Assembly (NCBI RefSeq): GCF_003073045.1
Contig: NC_037592.1
Span: forward strand, 9,824,007-9,888,006
From: Pomacea canaliculata
Lineage: Eukaryota > Mollusca > Gastropoda > Architaenioglossa > Ampullariidae
Direction: 5' to 3'
DNA: 64,000 nt
This document shows, one piece after another, positions 36,201-50,000 of the stretch (position 1 is the stretch's first letter; every line of letters starts with the position of its first letter). The notes below the pieces were generated by a model that did no database searches, had not been told where the DNA came from, and saw only the letters and a list, made by a program, of their open reading frames with translations. The translations under genes and the position numbers were made by a program.

Positions 36201-39200
36201 ATATTGAAGAAAGAAAGGGAACAGGATCACACACACTGGATAGACACTTGATTTTAATTTGGTGAATATGTAGAAGTAGGAGGTAATGCCTTTCAGAAAT
36301 AGAATCCTTGTCTGTAGAAATGCTTTTACTCTCACAAATTGTGCTGAAGTGACTGCAGCAGCTAAAGTAGGAAATCAGTTTTGAAACACAACTGCACCCT
36401 GATATGAGGAGCTTCGAGTGTTTTTATCATGAAGAAATGTAAGAAAAGTTAATGATGATGGATATGCAACAGAGGATATGATTGCAAGCAAACATGGCAA
36501 ATGAAAGAGGTGATATCTAAAAGAAGAAGTTATGTATGTGGTGAACACAGAAGAAAAGGCAGAAAAAAGGGATCTACTTAAAATAACTGGCAGCAGTTTT
36601 TCATTTTGCTTTATACATAATTTGAAGTTTGATATCGTTTCTTCGTCATATGATATTTTAACTTTATAAGATAATGAACTTAGAGATTAACCCACATATA
36701 TAGTTCACCCTTCGTGTGACTGTGAAATTTTGTCAATCCCAACTACAAAGACTGTAACATATAGAAAGTGTGTGGTCTGCTCCTGCACTTCTAAAAAAAA
36801 ATATTAGGCTTTCTTCCATGCCAATTAGTGAATCAGTCTTTAGCGACAGCATTTAAAAGCTCATGGGTAAATTACTTATTTAAAAATATTTTTTGTCCAT
36901 TATATAAAGCAAGTAATATTCATTATAGCAATTTTCAATATTTAAATCAGTCAAGTACTTTAATACATTTCCTGTTTAGTTAATTGAAGTTTGTTGATCA
37001 TTTAGTGACCAAGTGTATTTTAGATCTGGTTTTTTGACAGAAGTATTCATGTAAACTGTAAAGAATAAATATGACTGCAATGTAGGAAGAAATCATGGGA
37101 TCACCTTAAAATTCTACATTGGCTTATTTGTAGCTTCAAGCATCTATCAGAATCTGGTTTAGCATTAAGAACAAGCAAGAATAGATAAATCTTGGTGATG
37201 ACATTACTTACACATGGCTACTATTGTATATTTCAGAAAAACTTATTTAATACTTGTAAAACTATTATAGTCATAATATCTAGTAAAGGTATTTTGGAAA
37301 GATTTTAAAGACACGGACCTATAAATTTCAATCTCTTATTATGGCTTATGCAACCGCTTTGTTCAAAAACAAAGTTTTGTGTTCAGTGTAATCATGTTAA
37401 GAGTGGCTTTTTTTTTTTTGTACTGTGGGATAATACTGAAGGATGCTGCAAATCACTTGTAATGAAGTGCAATATTTTTGTATATAAAAAAGAAAAGTTT
37501 CATTCTTGCATGGGGTTCAAAAGAATGCTGCAAAATTTGATTTGTGGAAATCAAAGTATAAACACAACACACACTTGCTGAAGGAATTGCTTTGGCTTCC
37601 AATACACTACAGTAATCAGTTTAAGATAGCCACTCCTGCCTATAATCACTTTGAATTTTGTCTTCCCCAGCGTTTGTTAACTTCTTTACCAGCCTGCCTG
37701 CACTCTCCAATCTGCAGCAGAAAAACTCCACAAAAGTCCCCAAAACTAACCACAATACATTTGGACATCATTGCTTCAGTTTTGCTGCCCTGTGTGTCTG
37801 GAACTTTAAACTGAACTGAGAAATGCACCTACACGCAGTAGTTTCAAAACTCAGCTGAAAACTTCTCTTTTGTCTGGCTTTTCCTTAAAAGATTAGATAT
37901 TTCCTTGTTCTGTAGTGTGTAGATTTACATGTTTTTGCTGTGCAGTTGAGGGATTATATGTGGGGATTTAATTCTTGTGTATGTTTCTGTGTGTTTATGC
38001 GTGCACACTTGCTTTATGTGTGTATCCCTATTGTAATGCATGTTAAACCTTAACAAGAACTGCACTATATAAGAGGGATTTATTTCCATCAGAGACCTTA
38101 TTGATCTCTGGGAAAAGAAGTTGGTGGGTAGAAAGTTTGGGTAAATGAATTGTTGATCTAAAAACAAATCCTGACAAAGCAAAAGTTTCTTTCTTTGTTC
38201 TTGAAAAAGGACATGGCATATAATTTCGACTATTTCAGAAAGTGCTAGTCCAAGAGCTTCGGCAAGAATTAATGCAGAACAGCAAGAAGTCTTTTGTGAC
38301 CTCTACTGGCCTGGGCTCTATTGTTCCTGCTGGTGAGGCGGTGTCTTCTGTGCCCTCTAATTCTGCAACTGCTAGTCAAGCAAGAGTGCTGACCCTTCCA
38401 TCTCAGGCTCTCCTTCCAGTAGGTGTGATGGTTCCCCTTGCCCATGTACAGGTAAGTGTCTTTTAAATTTGTCAAACTTAGATGAGGTCATGTTGCATTT
38501 GAATGACCCAGTCACTGCACCATTTCAGCATTATTTGCTTAAAGTATGATTGAAAGATTTTGACCAAGTTCGATGTTTTAAAATGATTATCTTTCTGAAT
38601 ATGATTAGAACTGTTTTAACTAAATGTATTTACTTGCAACAAAGGCAACATGATAAGGCTGACAGAAGAATTTGGCTTGTCTCTTTACTTTCTTTTGTAT
38701 CGATAACAAGTTTTCAGGAACTGTTTATATGCATAACCTCAGTGATGTTACAAAGGCATAGGACATTTGTATTAAATAGTTGTTAATATCCTAGAAAGCT
38801 TTTCTATTTGACTGATAAACATTGGTATTTCAGGCCCATTCTACACTTTTGGCTTTTCCTGGGGTCTTGAACCAGCCTGGTGATTTGGCATTCCGAACAG
38901 ATGGTCAGGACCAGCGCCATCTTCTTCTTAACTTACAGACCTTGAACAGCACTGCTGTGACAGCTGCTGCTGCTGCCTTGCATAACAACAATAACAATAT
39001 TGCAACATCTGCTGTTGGTGGCATAAAGCAGCCACCATCTTTAGAACCTTCCATTCAGCCATGGAGGGGTTCACCACCAATCAAAGTACCTCAGTATCCC
39101 ATTAGCCAAGTAAAACCTCTTCAGCAGGTAAAACTGTTGTATTTTTAGACACTATTAATCACCTACATTAGGTCTGTAAGCAGTGAACCAATGTCAGGAG

Positions 39201-42200
39201 ATAAAACACTATTCTGTATCTGTGTAGTCCCCATTAGTGATTTAGGATTTTAGGCAGTGAAAGTAAAGAATGACTTGCATATATTTATTTTTCTCTGAAA
39301 TAAGTTGGGGGAAGGGTGGTCTGGTTAGTTTTTGACAAATAGAAGGCTCCGCTGGCATTTGGGTCTTAATACAGAACATTAATAAGTCTTTGAGACTATA
39401 GTGTTTTCTGTTCTCCCTAGTATTGCACTGGTCAAGCAAGAGTGCTAACCCTTACATCTCCCTTCCAGTCCTTTTATTGAAAAAACATGAACTTATTATG
39501 GCCAAATAAATTAATGTTTGATGAGTGCATATCTATGCAAGAGGGTTTTTTTTTAAAATTTTTTTTAAAGTTAGAAACAAAACTTAAGACAGATCAATTG
39601 GCAAATATGAAAGTGAGAGAGAGCAGTCACCCTCTAGCCATGAATGAACTTCATTTTTATACTCCTGTTGAAACACTTCTATTGGTATTTCTGAAATTGT
39701 AAGTTTTGCTCTGCTTCAGAGTTCCCACAACCAAGCATCCTCTGGTAAACATGATTCAGGCCAGAGCAATGGATTTATCCATAGGAGTCTCTCAGATTCT
39801 GGAACCAGAAATATAAAAGGATGTTTGGATGTTGAAACAAAAGACAGCAAAAAGGCAACTGCTGAAACTAAAAGTTTTTCATCTGAGGAAAAGAAGGTAT
39901 TCAAACTAGGAATGAATTTATTTCTCTCCTTTTATTATATTTTTAGATGCATCACTGTTCAGGGTTTGTAAAAATGTTGAAGTCATGGAAAAAGAAAATC
40001 TTCCAGAACTGGAAGATGTGGAATTTTTACAGCTTGGTGAAGAGGTCTGAAATTTCTTTGAAGTTAGGAAATCAGGATCATATACAATTCACAGGAATAT
40101 TTTCTGGAAATAAAAAGTGAGGAAAATATTCATCACTAGATAAAAGTTGGGATTACAATGAACACTTGCAATGAATAGGTTAGAGACTTTCAGTATGGCT
40201 ACATACATATTTATGTTGAAACTGTTCCTAGTGGGAAGAAAAGGGGTTTTTGTAAGGTCAGAGCTATTTAGACTTTAAAAATGTATCAGACGTGCATGAA
40301 GACCATGGGAAGATGAGAAAAATATGGGAGCAAATGTATTTGGTGCAAGTGGACGATAGGTTTGGTCACACTTTTATAAACCGGATTGCTTTTTTAGAGA
40401 ATAACGTTTTGATAGTTTTGTAATAGATGTTGAGTTTTCTGCTCAGAATTGAGTTATATTGAATTTTAAACATGAGTGTGTTTTAAAAATGTTTGGTAAT
40501 TTTAAGTCCTGTGAGCTACTTTGACTAGCAAACTTCTTATCTGTTGAGTATTCTTGGATTAATAAAATATACATTATCTTAAGTCTTATGATGGCATAAT
40601 GATCAAGGTAAAAGTTAGTACTTTAGTGGAAATTAAAACATCAGGAAGATGTTCACCATGTTTACACACAAATATAGTTGTGATGCAAACAAAATTTTTT
40701 TTAAACTACTTTTTATTAAACATCCTGCTTCAAAAAGCATGTAGATGAAAAGAAATACTAGAATTAACACTTTAAATTGTATCATTGCCATATTTGTAAG
40801 TTGACAAGTGGCATCTAGCTCATGATATTGTTTTTTTTTTTTCTCTCTCTCTCCCTTCCCATTAGAAAATGGACTTCATGGCATGTCTTGATTTGGTAAC
40901 TCCAGCTTCCTTGAAAGGCAAGTATTGACTAACATTAGATCGATGCATGCTGTTGATTTGATATTGTAATATTGCTGTGTGCCAGTGTGCATGTCTATAT
41001 TCTTGCGAAACTCCTTTAAATATTAATCCATTAAATTTGACATACAGTGTGCATAAATTCCATGCTGTTGTGCTCTTTGAATACAGATGCTGCATCTTGA
41101 TTGCTGGATGGTTATTTTTATTGTTTCTCTCCCAGTCAAGTAGTCAGAAAAGAAAATCTTTTTGGATCTTGAGTTTTTACATTATAGATGATATGTGTAT
41201 TGCATATCTACTTTAAACTGTGAAGTCTTACCTTTTTTTCTTTTCTCTTGATAATTCTCATCACTATGTTCACTTTCTTCCAACCTTGCCAAAAAATTAT
41301 ATTAGAAGGAAGTTGGAAGACAACAAGGTAGGACTTTTAAGATGCAAGTTTCGTTTTAGAAATATCGACGAAGCTATATGAAGTGCTTATTTCAAAAACA
41401 ATTTTTAGTGAGTGTGAAGAAAATTTAAATTTTAAAAAAAAACATTTTTTTTCGTTTAATATTATTTTCCAGTGGTATTCACAAATGATTTAGAGTTTCC
41501 TGACCTTCATAAGCTTACAATTGCTGTGTAGAGTCACATATTTGCAGTGGACTAGTTTTATAAGAGAAAACAACAGCTGTTATTAATTCTCAAAGAGGCT
41601 TGTTAGGAGTATTTCTGTTTTCTGCTAACATGCTGAACTGTCTGAAGTGATGAGCTTTACTTTATGTGATTTCCTATGGAGCTGCCTGTCTTAGTTATTG
41701 TTCATTACTAAGTTACAGCATTGCCAAACTGTGGGTAATAGGGACAAGTTGTTAAAAAAGGTTTTGTTGTTATTGTTTTCTTCTTTTTTAACTGTTCAAT
41801 CTTTGACAGGTTTACTTACAGTGGTAATCCCAGCACAAGGTGATTGCATTAGAATTAACTATCTGTTCGTGTTGCCATTGATTGGCCATGAAATATGCAT
41901 GTATCTAATTAGACATTGCCTTGTAGGATGCTGGTCTTTTCTTTATGGGTGTGTGTGATGACATGCCTTAAATGATTGGGAACTTACAAGAACTAGTGAG
42001 TACTCAGTGAACATTTGCAACATTTATAAACTGTTTTTGAGATGCTGCATTACTGGCAATGGTTAATGGATTCCCCGAAAACTGACTTATTAAATTACTC
42101 ACTCAGTAGAAAGCATGAACTTAATGTTCCATTGTTTCAAGGTAGCGATAGACGAGAAGAGGATCAAAACCCTTTTGTTGGGGATTAGAAACAATATATC

Positions 42201-45200
42201 AGCAACTAAAACTATGATTGTGTTTGACATTTATAACATTGCTTGAAACTTGTAAGGAGCAATAATTATCTTGATAACCCTGCAAAGATGTATAAATCCT
42301 TGCAATACGTATGATTAAACCTCTTATGTACTTCAGAATCAAGAGACCAAATGCTTAAAATCCTGAACAGCCAGTCACTGAACTCAGAAGTTTTCTTAAG
42401 ATCTCTGTTGGCAAAACTGTTTAACAGTCTGTGATGACAATAACTATGATTTCTTTTAAATTTTGGTTTAATGAAACATTTTCAAATATGACTAAAGGTG
42501 TGTGTGTGTAGATGGGTGTACAAGAAAGAATCAGTTGTGATGTGGGCCTTTACTTTGGCAAGCTTATTAATGATTTAAGTTGAAGCATGCATAAAGTTTG
42601 TAAAGTTATGATAAAGTGTTCACCAAGAGAAAATATCTGGCAATGCATGATGCATGGCATGGTTAATATGTGTCCCTTATTCTCCATCAGTATTTAAGTA
42701 TAAATTTTGATCTGCTGTTTTGTGAAGAAATGTGAAACTCTAACAAGAAAATTTTGACAGGAAAAGGATTTTTGTCCTTCTTTGTCAAAGACAAGTTAAA
42801 TACAAACCCTGGAAATTTTTTTTTCATCTTCCTTCATTTTTCTCTTTTTGTCTTCAGGTGTACTTAGTGATGTCAGTATATTTGGAGCAACATTTTAAAT
42901 ACTAACGTGAATCAAGCACAAATTCAAACTCAATTTTTCTGCAAATATGCAAATAGATTTATGTGAATTTTTAAATCAATTCTTAATGGGTTAAAGCACA
43001 CATAGATTGGCCTCAATTCCAATTTTAGGGCACCATTAAAGGCTTCAGCAAGTCCCAAGGGCTTCAGAGCCATTGCCATAGCTACAAGTTATCACAGTTT
43101 GTGATGTCATAGGAAATGAAGCCTTGATCTCTTTGATATAATGGGGGAGAAAAGAACAGTGTTAAAAGGCCCATTCTTGTAAACAAAGTACTTATTCACT
43201 TTTAATTATTAATTTGAGTATTAATACCTTTTTAATGAGCTCTACTCTCTTTTATTAAAATGTTTTATTTTGGGGGTTGTATTTATTTTAATTTCTTGGA
43301 ATTTGTAACTGTTCAGAAATGCAGACAAGGAGGGTGGAAAGGAAAAGACGCTCAACTGCAAACCCTCAGTTCAGTTACAATTTTGAGCCAGAGGTAAGGT
43401 GGAGAGATTTCTATATGAACATTACACATTATAGTTGTATAATACATTTTGTATTCCAAGAAAGGATAGATTGTCCCTTGTATAATTATAGATTATTTGA
43501 ACACAGATATTTTATTTTTACTTTGCCTGTACTGCAATGTCAGAAGTTTTCCAAAGCTAGAAGAAATAGAGTCATTGCTTGTAATTTCTAAATATACCAT
43601 CCTCACATCCTTAGGGATCATGTGAGGCATTGATCATGAAGCCTGTTAAACATTTATCAGAGTCTAGCATTAATTCTTGAACTATATAATTCATTAAAAA
43701 TTGTAGTTAGTACTCTAGTAATCTCTTCACCAAAACCCACTAACATTTTTTTTTCAATTTTGTGTGTGTGGTGGGGGGTTGTTTTTTTTTTTTTTTTTTT
43801 TTTTTTTTGTTGTTTTTTTTTGTTTTGTTTTGTTTTGTTTAGAGGCGGCGTGGCAACAGTGCATGGCTAAATGGATTACCGTCGGTAGTCCCTAAAAAAC
43901 CAAGAGGTAAACCTTTGCTGTTTTACAACAATAACTTTTTAAAATAATTTTAATTTTACTTGTTATGCTGACTTTCAGAAAGTTTGTATCAGCCAGTGGT
44001 GAATAATGTGTATGCAGTTATAAGTTTCATAATTATGGCATCTTTTTCATCATCGTTAGCCATATATTTTATGCATTACCTTATACTTCCTTTTTATTAT
44101 TTGTGAGAGAAGATGGAGGAGTATTTGGAGAAAATAATGCCCACATTGTTGCTTAAGTGGTAAAAACCCTGCAGAAACATCCTGCCCAGTGAACTTTGGT
44201 AACTAAAAAAGTTTAAAGAGCCAGCTATACTTCTTGTGTAAATATAGAGCAAAGAGGTGTTAACGACAGATCACTTTTGTAGAGGAAACAAATATAAATT
44301 TGGTGTGTTGTGATATTTACAAATCAACAAAGTGATAGTAATGTTTATGGATTATTGAACTTTGTATGTTACTTTTTTAAAAACCAAATATTTTAAAAAT
44401 TGTGTTTTCAAACAGGCAGACCATTTAAGCCCGGTCCTTCCCCATTAAACAGTCGTCCAGGCACACCAGACAGTATTGAAAATGCCGGTACAGAGTTTAG
44501 AAAACAGCTGGGATCTGAAGTAAGTTTACTATTCTAGTCATTCCTGATGATCTGGATTATGGTGAAGTCATTGTGTTGTGTTCAACTTAAAATCTTGACT
44601 TGCCTGCTTTATCAAATTGAAACCAAGAAAATGATGCTGAAATAAAAATAACGCTTGTAACTTTTCTTTTAAAGAAAATTTACAGCTGATAAATTTTCTC
44701 TCATTAAATTGCTAAATTTTACTTTAAAAAATGCTGATAAATTATTCAGTTTGTGTACTGACGCTAAAGTTTCCTGTCGCTATCATCTTAAAATTTGTCT
44801 GAGATGAGTAGTATATGTAGTTGTTTTTTGGGGATTTTTTTTTCAGTTTATTCTGGCAGAATAAAAATTCTGCATTTAAAGGCATTTTCATTGTTTCACA
44901 GGGTGATAATCATGATGATGTTTGTGCTGAATGTGGGAAAGAAGGCAAACTACTGCTTTGCTCTACCTGTACTCTAGTCTACCATTTGGACTGCCTTTCA
45001 CCACCATTGGCTACTGTCCCACCTGGTCCATGGAGTTGCCCTGGATGTATAGTGAGTTATTTATCTTTATTTTCATCCTTTTTCTCTTTATTTGGCTATT
45101 TTCCATTTGCTGTTACAGGGTTGATATAAATGTATTATTGCTAATCTCATATACATGGGAGAAGACAAACAGGTAACATTGTAAGAGAGGGTTGTGGGGA

Positions 45201-47081
45201 GCTAATTATTGAAGAAGAAGAAAAAAAGACATGTGTAAAAGATACAGGATTCTTTGCTAGCTCAGCATAGCGCCCCCCCCCCAAAAAAAAAAAAAAAAAC
45301 AAAAACAAAAGAGAGTAGGAAAGTTTCTATTTTCTAGAAAAGGGTTTCGACATATGGATAAATTTTTTTGTGCTTTAGTTTATGAAATATTTTGTACACC
45401 TATAATTGCTTGCATATTTGTTTGCTATTTGTAAATGTCAGGTATATTGCATTAAATGTATAGGTCATTAAATCATTCAAATACAAATTCCAGCTTGATG
45501 CTGCCTCAATCCTTGCCTTCCTATATCTGAATACTAGATTTTAATTTTAGATTTTTACAGCTTTGGAAAGAGAGTCTCAACAAAAGTCTAAAGCCTTTTA
45601 TTTTTTAATATTAACATGATTTCTAGTCCCATGCAATGTCAGCATTTGAAAAAAAAATTACAAAAAAATAAATTAGCTAAAAGTTTTATATATATATAAA
45701 AACGACGGTGCCTTTAAGGCTGGCATATTTCAGTCATTGCTCACAAATAGAAAGGTATTTTACCATAGTTGCAAGAAGTGCAGAAGGACAAAACAAGTTT
45801 TAGAGCCATTTTTGGCTGCAAGAATGGAATATCAAAAGTAGGTATTGATTCAGCATGTAATCATGCTGAAAATAAAAGGCAGAGCTTATTCTGGCTTAGC
45901 AGGACCTTCAAAATTTCGCAGAATGGTACAAAATTTACAAGAGCGCATGTATAGACAGGTAGCACAGAACTTTAAAACTCATGGTTGTCATTCTTTGAAT
46001 TGGTATTGAATCAACCATCTCGGTTAATGTTTAAATGCTTTCAAATAACTGTTCTCCACCAACCAGTTCTAACTTTTGGGGCAGAAAACTGGTGAACTAC
46101 TAGCACTTGCTACTGTCACTTCTCACCATCCTTGAAGGGTGGGCTAAAAGAGACATGAAGAGAATGTCATGAGTCTGGGGCTAAAAACCCTTTAAACTTA
46201 CCCACTTAGCAGGGGGAAATGTTTCCTTAGGTGCGCTTCTTATCATTTTATAATTGATTAAGTCTGTGTACAACAGGTAAAAGGAAATGGAATGACTGGA
46301 CTCAGCAATGGGGCTTTGACAATGGTTCACTCCTATATCAATGCAAAAGCAAGTAAGTATGTGTGTTTATGCACTTTTTAAATGGAGCTGGTGGATCTGT
46401 TAAAAGCTGTACCATGGAGCGTGCTAATTAGGTTGGTATGATGAACTGTCTTCTAATTCCCTTGTTAATGAATCCTGTTTTTGTGCTCATGCTGTAGATT
46501 TAATCCAGACTGCAGTTAGTCTTTCTTCCAGTCACTTGTGTGTATCGTTTGCTGTCACAGGCAAAGAAGAAGAAAAGCGAAAATTGCAGCGTAAAAGTAC
46601 AGAGCTACTTAGTGAGAAATTGTCACTTCAAGAAAAGACGAAGCGGCTTCAGGAGCAGATTGTGGTGAATTTTACATTAATTTCTTGTTTTTCTTTTCCC
46701 ACTTAGTTTTTGGAGAAACATAATTGTTTGCCGGTCTGTGGTTCCTGACTATTTTTCCTGACTATTTTCAATTTCTGTTTTATTCAAATGTCTTTGACAA
46801 AGAATATTTCAAAGACAATATAACAAAGGTAGATTTTTTTTTTCTTTTTGGTGGGTTCATTCTACATAAGATAGGATATCTTGTCACTATAAAAAATATC
46901 AAGATAGCAAAAATGTAACCTTGCACATTGTTTCTTGTCTGTGTAGGAACATAAAGAGCAGAAGCAAAAACTCACAGAAGTGACAGCCAAGACAGCTGAA
47001 CAGGTTGAGACCCTGACAAACTTCATTAAAGTGTTCCAGACGCCCACAACTTCTGTGAAACTTTCTGAGACAACAGCATGA
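33218..47081 (+). CDS. PHF21A: PHD finger protein 21A/BHC80 orthologue, complete
   Basis: PHF21A is the BHC80 subunit of the LSD1-CoREST histone demethylase complex; its PHD finger reads unmethylated H3K4. Coding exons: 33218-33280, 33642-33674, 33856-33921, 38239-38451, 38834-39127, 39720-39896, 40866-40917, 43317-43393, 43843-43906, 44416-44519, 44902-45051, 46277-46352, 46561-46664, 46947-47081. They total 1,608 bases (535 residues plus stop), all in phase. The N-terminus is a short helical region (MSRADLDAIQAKLKAAIQ; LHELQTEIMNLSKEQ), followed by a low-complexity middle, MDFMACLDLVTPASLKEMQ, VERKRRSTANPQF, an AT-hook-like KKPRGRPFK, the PHD finger CAECGKEGKLLLC ... HLDCLSPP ... WSCPGC, ALTMVHSYINAKASKEEEKRK and a C-terminal coiled coil. 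Human PHF21A has the same order. The protein is shorter than human because the Q-rich middle is reduced. PHF21A and PHF21B cannot be told apart in an invertebrate. The donor after 40917 is GC rather than GT. Confidence 0.93.
37515..37890 (+). mobile_element. Degraded LINE ORF2 C-terminal relic in PHF21A intron 3
   Basis: The + strand encodes VQKNAAKFDLWKSKYKHNT, LLKELLWLPIHYSNQFKIAT and LLTSLPACLHSPICS, then in a second frame SSFKTQLKTSLLSGFSLKD. This matches the conserved tail of LINE ORF2 proteins (VQNNAAKL ... LLK.LHWLPI.YRI.YKI ... FK..LKT.LF). The stop and frame change mark it as dead. It is the same kind of relic as the one at 2293-2545 but a different sequence copy, so it is an independent insertion. 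Confidence 0.7.
43764..43842 (+). repeat. Poly-T and (TTTTG)n tract ending at a PHF21A splice acceptor
   Basis: A run of nearly pure T with scattered G, including several TTTTG units, leads directly into TTTAG at the acceptor of exon 43843-43906. It therefore serves as an extreme polypyrimidine tract. Confidence 0.85.
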
Positions 47082-50000
47082 CCTTATTCAGCCTGCTGAC
47101 ATTTGCTGTCTTTATCCCGTTGATAAAAGGGAGGGAGAGTTCAGGGGAGGGGGAGAAGAAGTAGGGGAAACAGGCAACATTAAAATATGGTTGACACTTG
47201 CAAGTCTTTTAGTTGAAGTTTGTTCAATCATGGACAAGAACAGGAAAAAAATTTACAGAATGGCGTGTCTGTAGAGGTGCCCAATAGCAAGGCCAACAGG
47301 AGAATGGCCTGCAAAGCTTGTACAGTAAGAGTGGTGACTTAGGCTGGAAACTAATATTGAAACCTTTTTTGGCAGCTAGGAGAGGCTTCTGCACTCTTGT
47401 TTTGAGACTTTGAACTTTAGAATTTAGGGTTTGGGTGGGGTGTCCAAAGGTGCCTGCATCAGGCATACTTATTCCACTGCTCCAGGACATGCTGAAGATT
47501 TGCTGAATAGACCTAGCTGACATTGTGACCATCCTGTGCACTTGTGGCTGTTAAGTCTTCATATTTTACTTGTTACTTAATAAAAAGACTGTCTTGCCTT
47601 ACATTTGCAGTTACCCGAACGCCTTGCTAGATTTTACTGCATTCATTCTGTCAACAGCTTTTCTTTAAAATACATGACAGTGGAGCTGAGATACCTTAGA
47701 GACTGTCAGTTCTTATTCTTGGCAGCTTACCTAGTGTTGGCAGCCTGTTTTTTTTTAGAAAAGCTTCTCAGTTCATTGGGTTCTCAAATGCTGAGACTAA
47801 GGGAACCCCACAAAACATTCCACAAAGATACATTATTTTTCTGTATGGCAAAGTTCATTTCTATAAATGTATAAATTTCTCACTTTTGCTGTTTGATGAT
47901 TTGCAGTCTTCAATATGTCTTTTGCTTTGCATCAAATGAAATTCTCCTTTCTGTCTTCATTTACAGACAGCTAGAAGTATTTCAAACTTTAAAAAAAAAA
48001 ATTTATATTTAAAAATAGTCGTCTTGTTGATGCCAAAAGCATTGTTAAACTTTGCCAAATACTTTCACCTGTAGAAAATTAACCTTTGTCAGTTGTAAAA
48101 CTACTGTATTATACATTGGCAAAGTATCAAATTGTGGCCAGTTGAGGTGCCACATCAAGCGTGTAGTCTTTCTTCAAACTATATTCCTTAGGGGCATATC
48201 GTTTTAATGATGGTGTGACATGGATGGCTGTATAAACTTTGCATAAGCCATTTTCTACAAAAGCCCACCCGGCATTAATTTACCTCTGTTGTTGATTAGC
48301 AAACACTGTACCAATTATCAGGGGAATCAATTGATACTAACAGTTGCTTCAGTCATAATCAAAAATATTGGCCTTTTTCAGAGGTCAGAAGTCATTGGTC
48401 TTTGGTGCTAATTACTCAAGTTTTCTAGTATTAGAGATCATTTCAGTTTATACTTTTCTACTGTATTGTGCCTGTCAGGATGTCGTTCATAGAATGTATG
48501 TTTTACACTCTCAACAACAACAAAAATCGCTTTATGCATTTAAAAGTGTTGAATGCTCACGGTGCATGACATGTTTGTATGTATATATGTAAAGATGAAT
48601 GAAAGTGTACTTAAAAGAACATAAGAAGGATTTAGCATAGGTGAACATGAGGTTTTGTTGGGTTTTTTTTTCAATAAGGACAGGCAGCAAATTAAAATGA
48701 TAAAGTGTTTTCATAAATGCTGTCTTCATTCCTGGTTTTGGCTGTGCACAAAGACCATTTACTACTGGCTTGTTAGCATTAGTTGTGTGCACCCTTTAAA
48801 GATGCTGAAGTTTTATTTTAATCTCAACATAAATGTTGTTGAATGGATCAGGATTTATTTTTCTGGTACCTGTAAAAGGTTTTGGTTGCCATTAAATTCT
48901 AGCTTCCACCATGAGTTTACAAAATGTTTCAATTAGAGGCAAGTGTAACCTTAAAGTATTAAGTCTATATGTTAAAACTGTTGTCTAAAGTTTGGGTATT
49001 TGTTCATAGCATATGAATTTTGCTAAATAAATGCTACTGTTTTGCCTGGCAGAGGCAACCATCCTGGTTGTGAAACCTTTGTGCACTTAATATTAGATGT
49101 TCTTTCACTCTTCCAATCATTTTTATGTGAACCTTACCTAATCACAATGCTGCTGTTGCAGAGTCTGTGGTAGAAGTGGATGTCATGTCTAAGACAGCAA
49201 GGTTTGGGAGAAATGATTGTTGTGGCTGGCAAGAAACAGGAGTCCACAAGACAATGTTATTGTTCTATTTCTAAGATTTGCTGCTGTATAATAAAGTATG
49301 AAATCAAACTGAAACTGCATCATGTTACAGAGCTTCCCCCATCCCTCCCCCTTTTCATCTTTTATTAGCTATGTTTACTAGCTCCAAAGATATTTTAGCG
49401 GAGCAAAATATAAATGATGACAATGGTGTTGGAAAATAGAAGTGGTGCAATCTTTTCCATAAGATTTTATTTTGCATGTACATTATTTCCTTGGACACTT
49501 TGTTTTAAAGGTTGAGAGGAAGTTTATAAAAGTACATAAAATATAAAGAAGTAAATAGACTTAAAAATTATTTTAACTGGTCTTACAAAATGATAGAACA
49601 GTGCTGCTTTCAATCTGAGGCCCATTTAGTCATCAGTTTTCTTGCATTTTGCGTGGAATCTAGTAAAGAAACTAATCCTATTACGTCTTTGCAGGCTAGT
49701 TGATATGATTCTACCCCATGGGTTAGAAGATATATTGGCGGCAGCCTTCACTAATTACTTCGGTGACAGTGTATCTATTGTAATATGAAATCTGAGTCAG
49801 TGCACGTGTGCTTAAACAATTTTTTTTAAAGAACAATTAGTGCATTTTCACAAAAAATGAATAACTTCTACTTTATTAACCTGTCAGCAATATTAATCTT
49901 AAGTTTTAAATGAACGACTAACAAGGCATTTTCAGGGACGCCATTAGCACAAGTTGCTTGCTTTTTCTCCCAACAAGTACATGAGAACTTGGGTATAGTA

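Noticed and set aside
41306-41327. A 22-base candidate microexon in PHF21A (acceptor TATATTAG, then AAGGAAGTTGGAAGACAACA and a GTAGGA donor)
   Set aside because: Including it breaks the phase between 40917 and 43317, whereas skipping it gives the family sequence LKEMQTRRVERKRR exactly.
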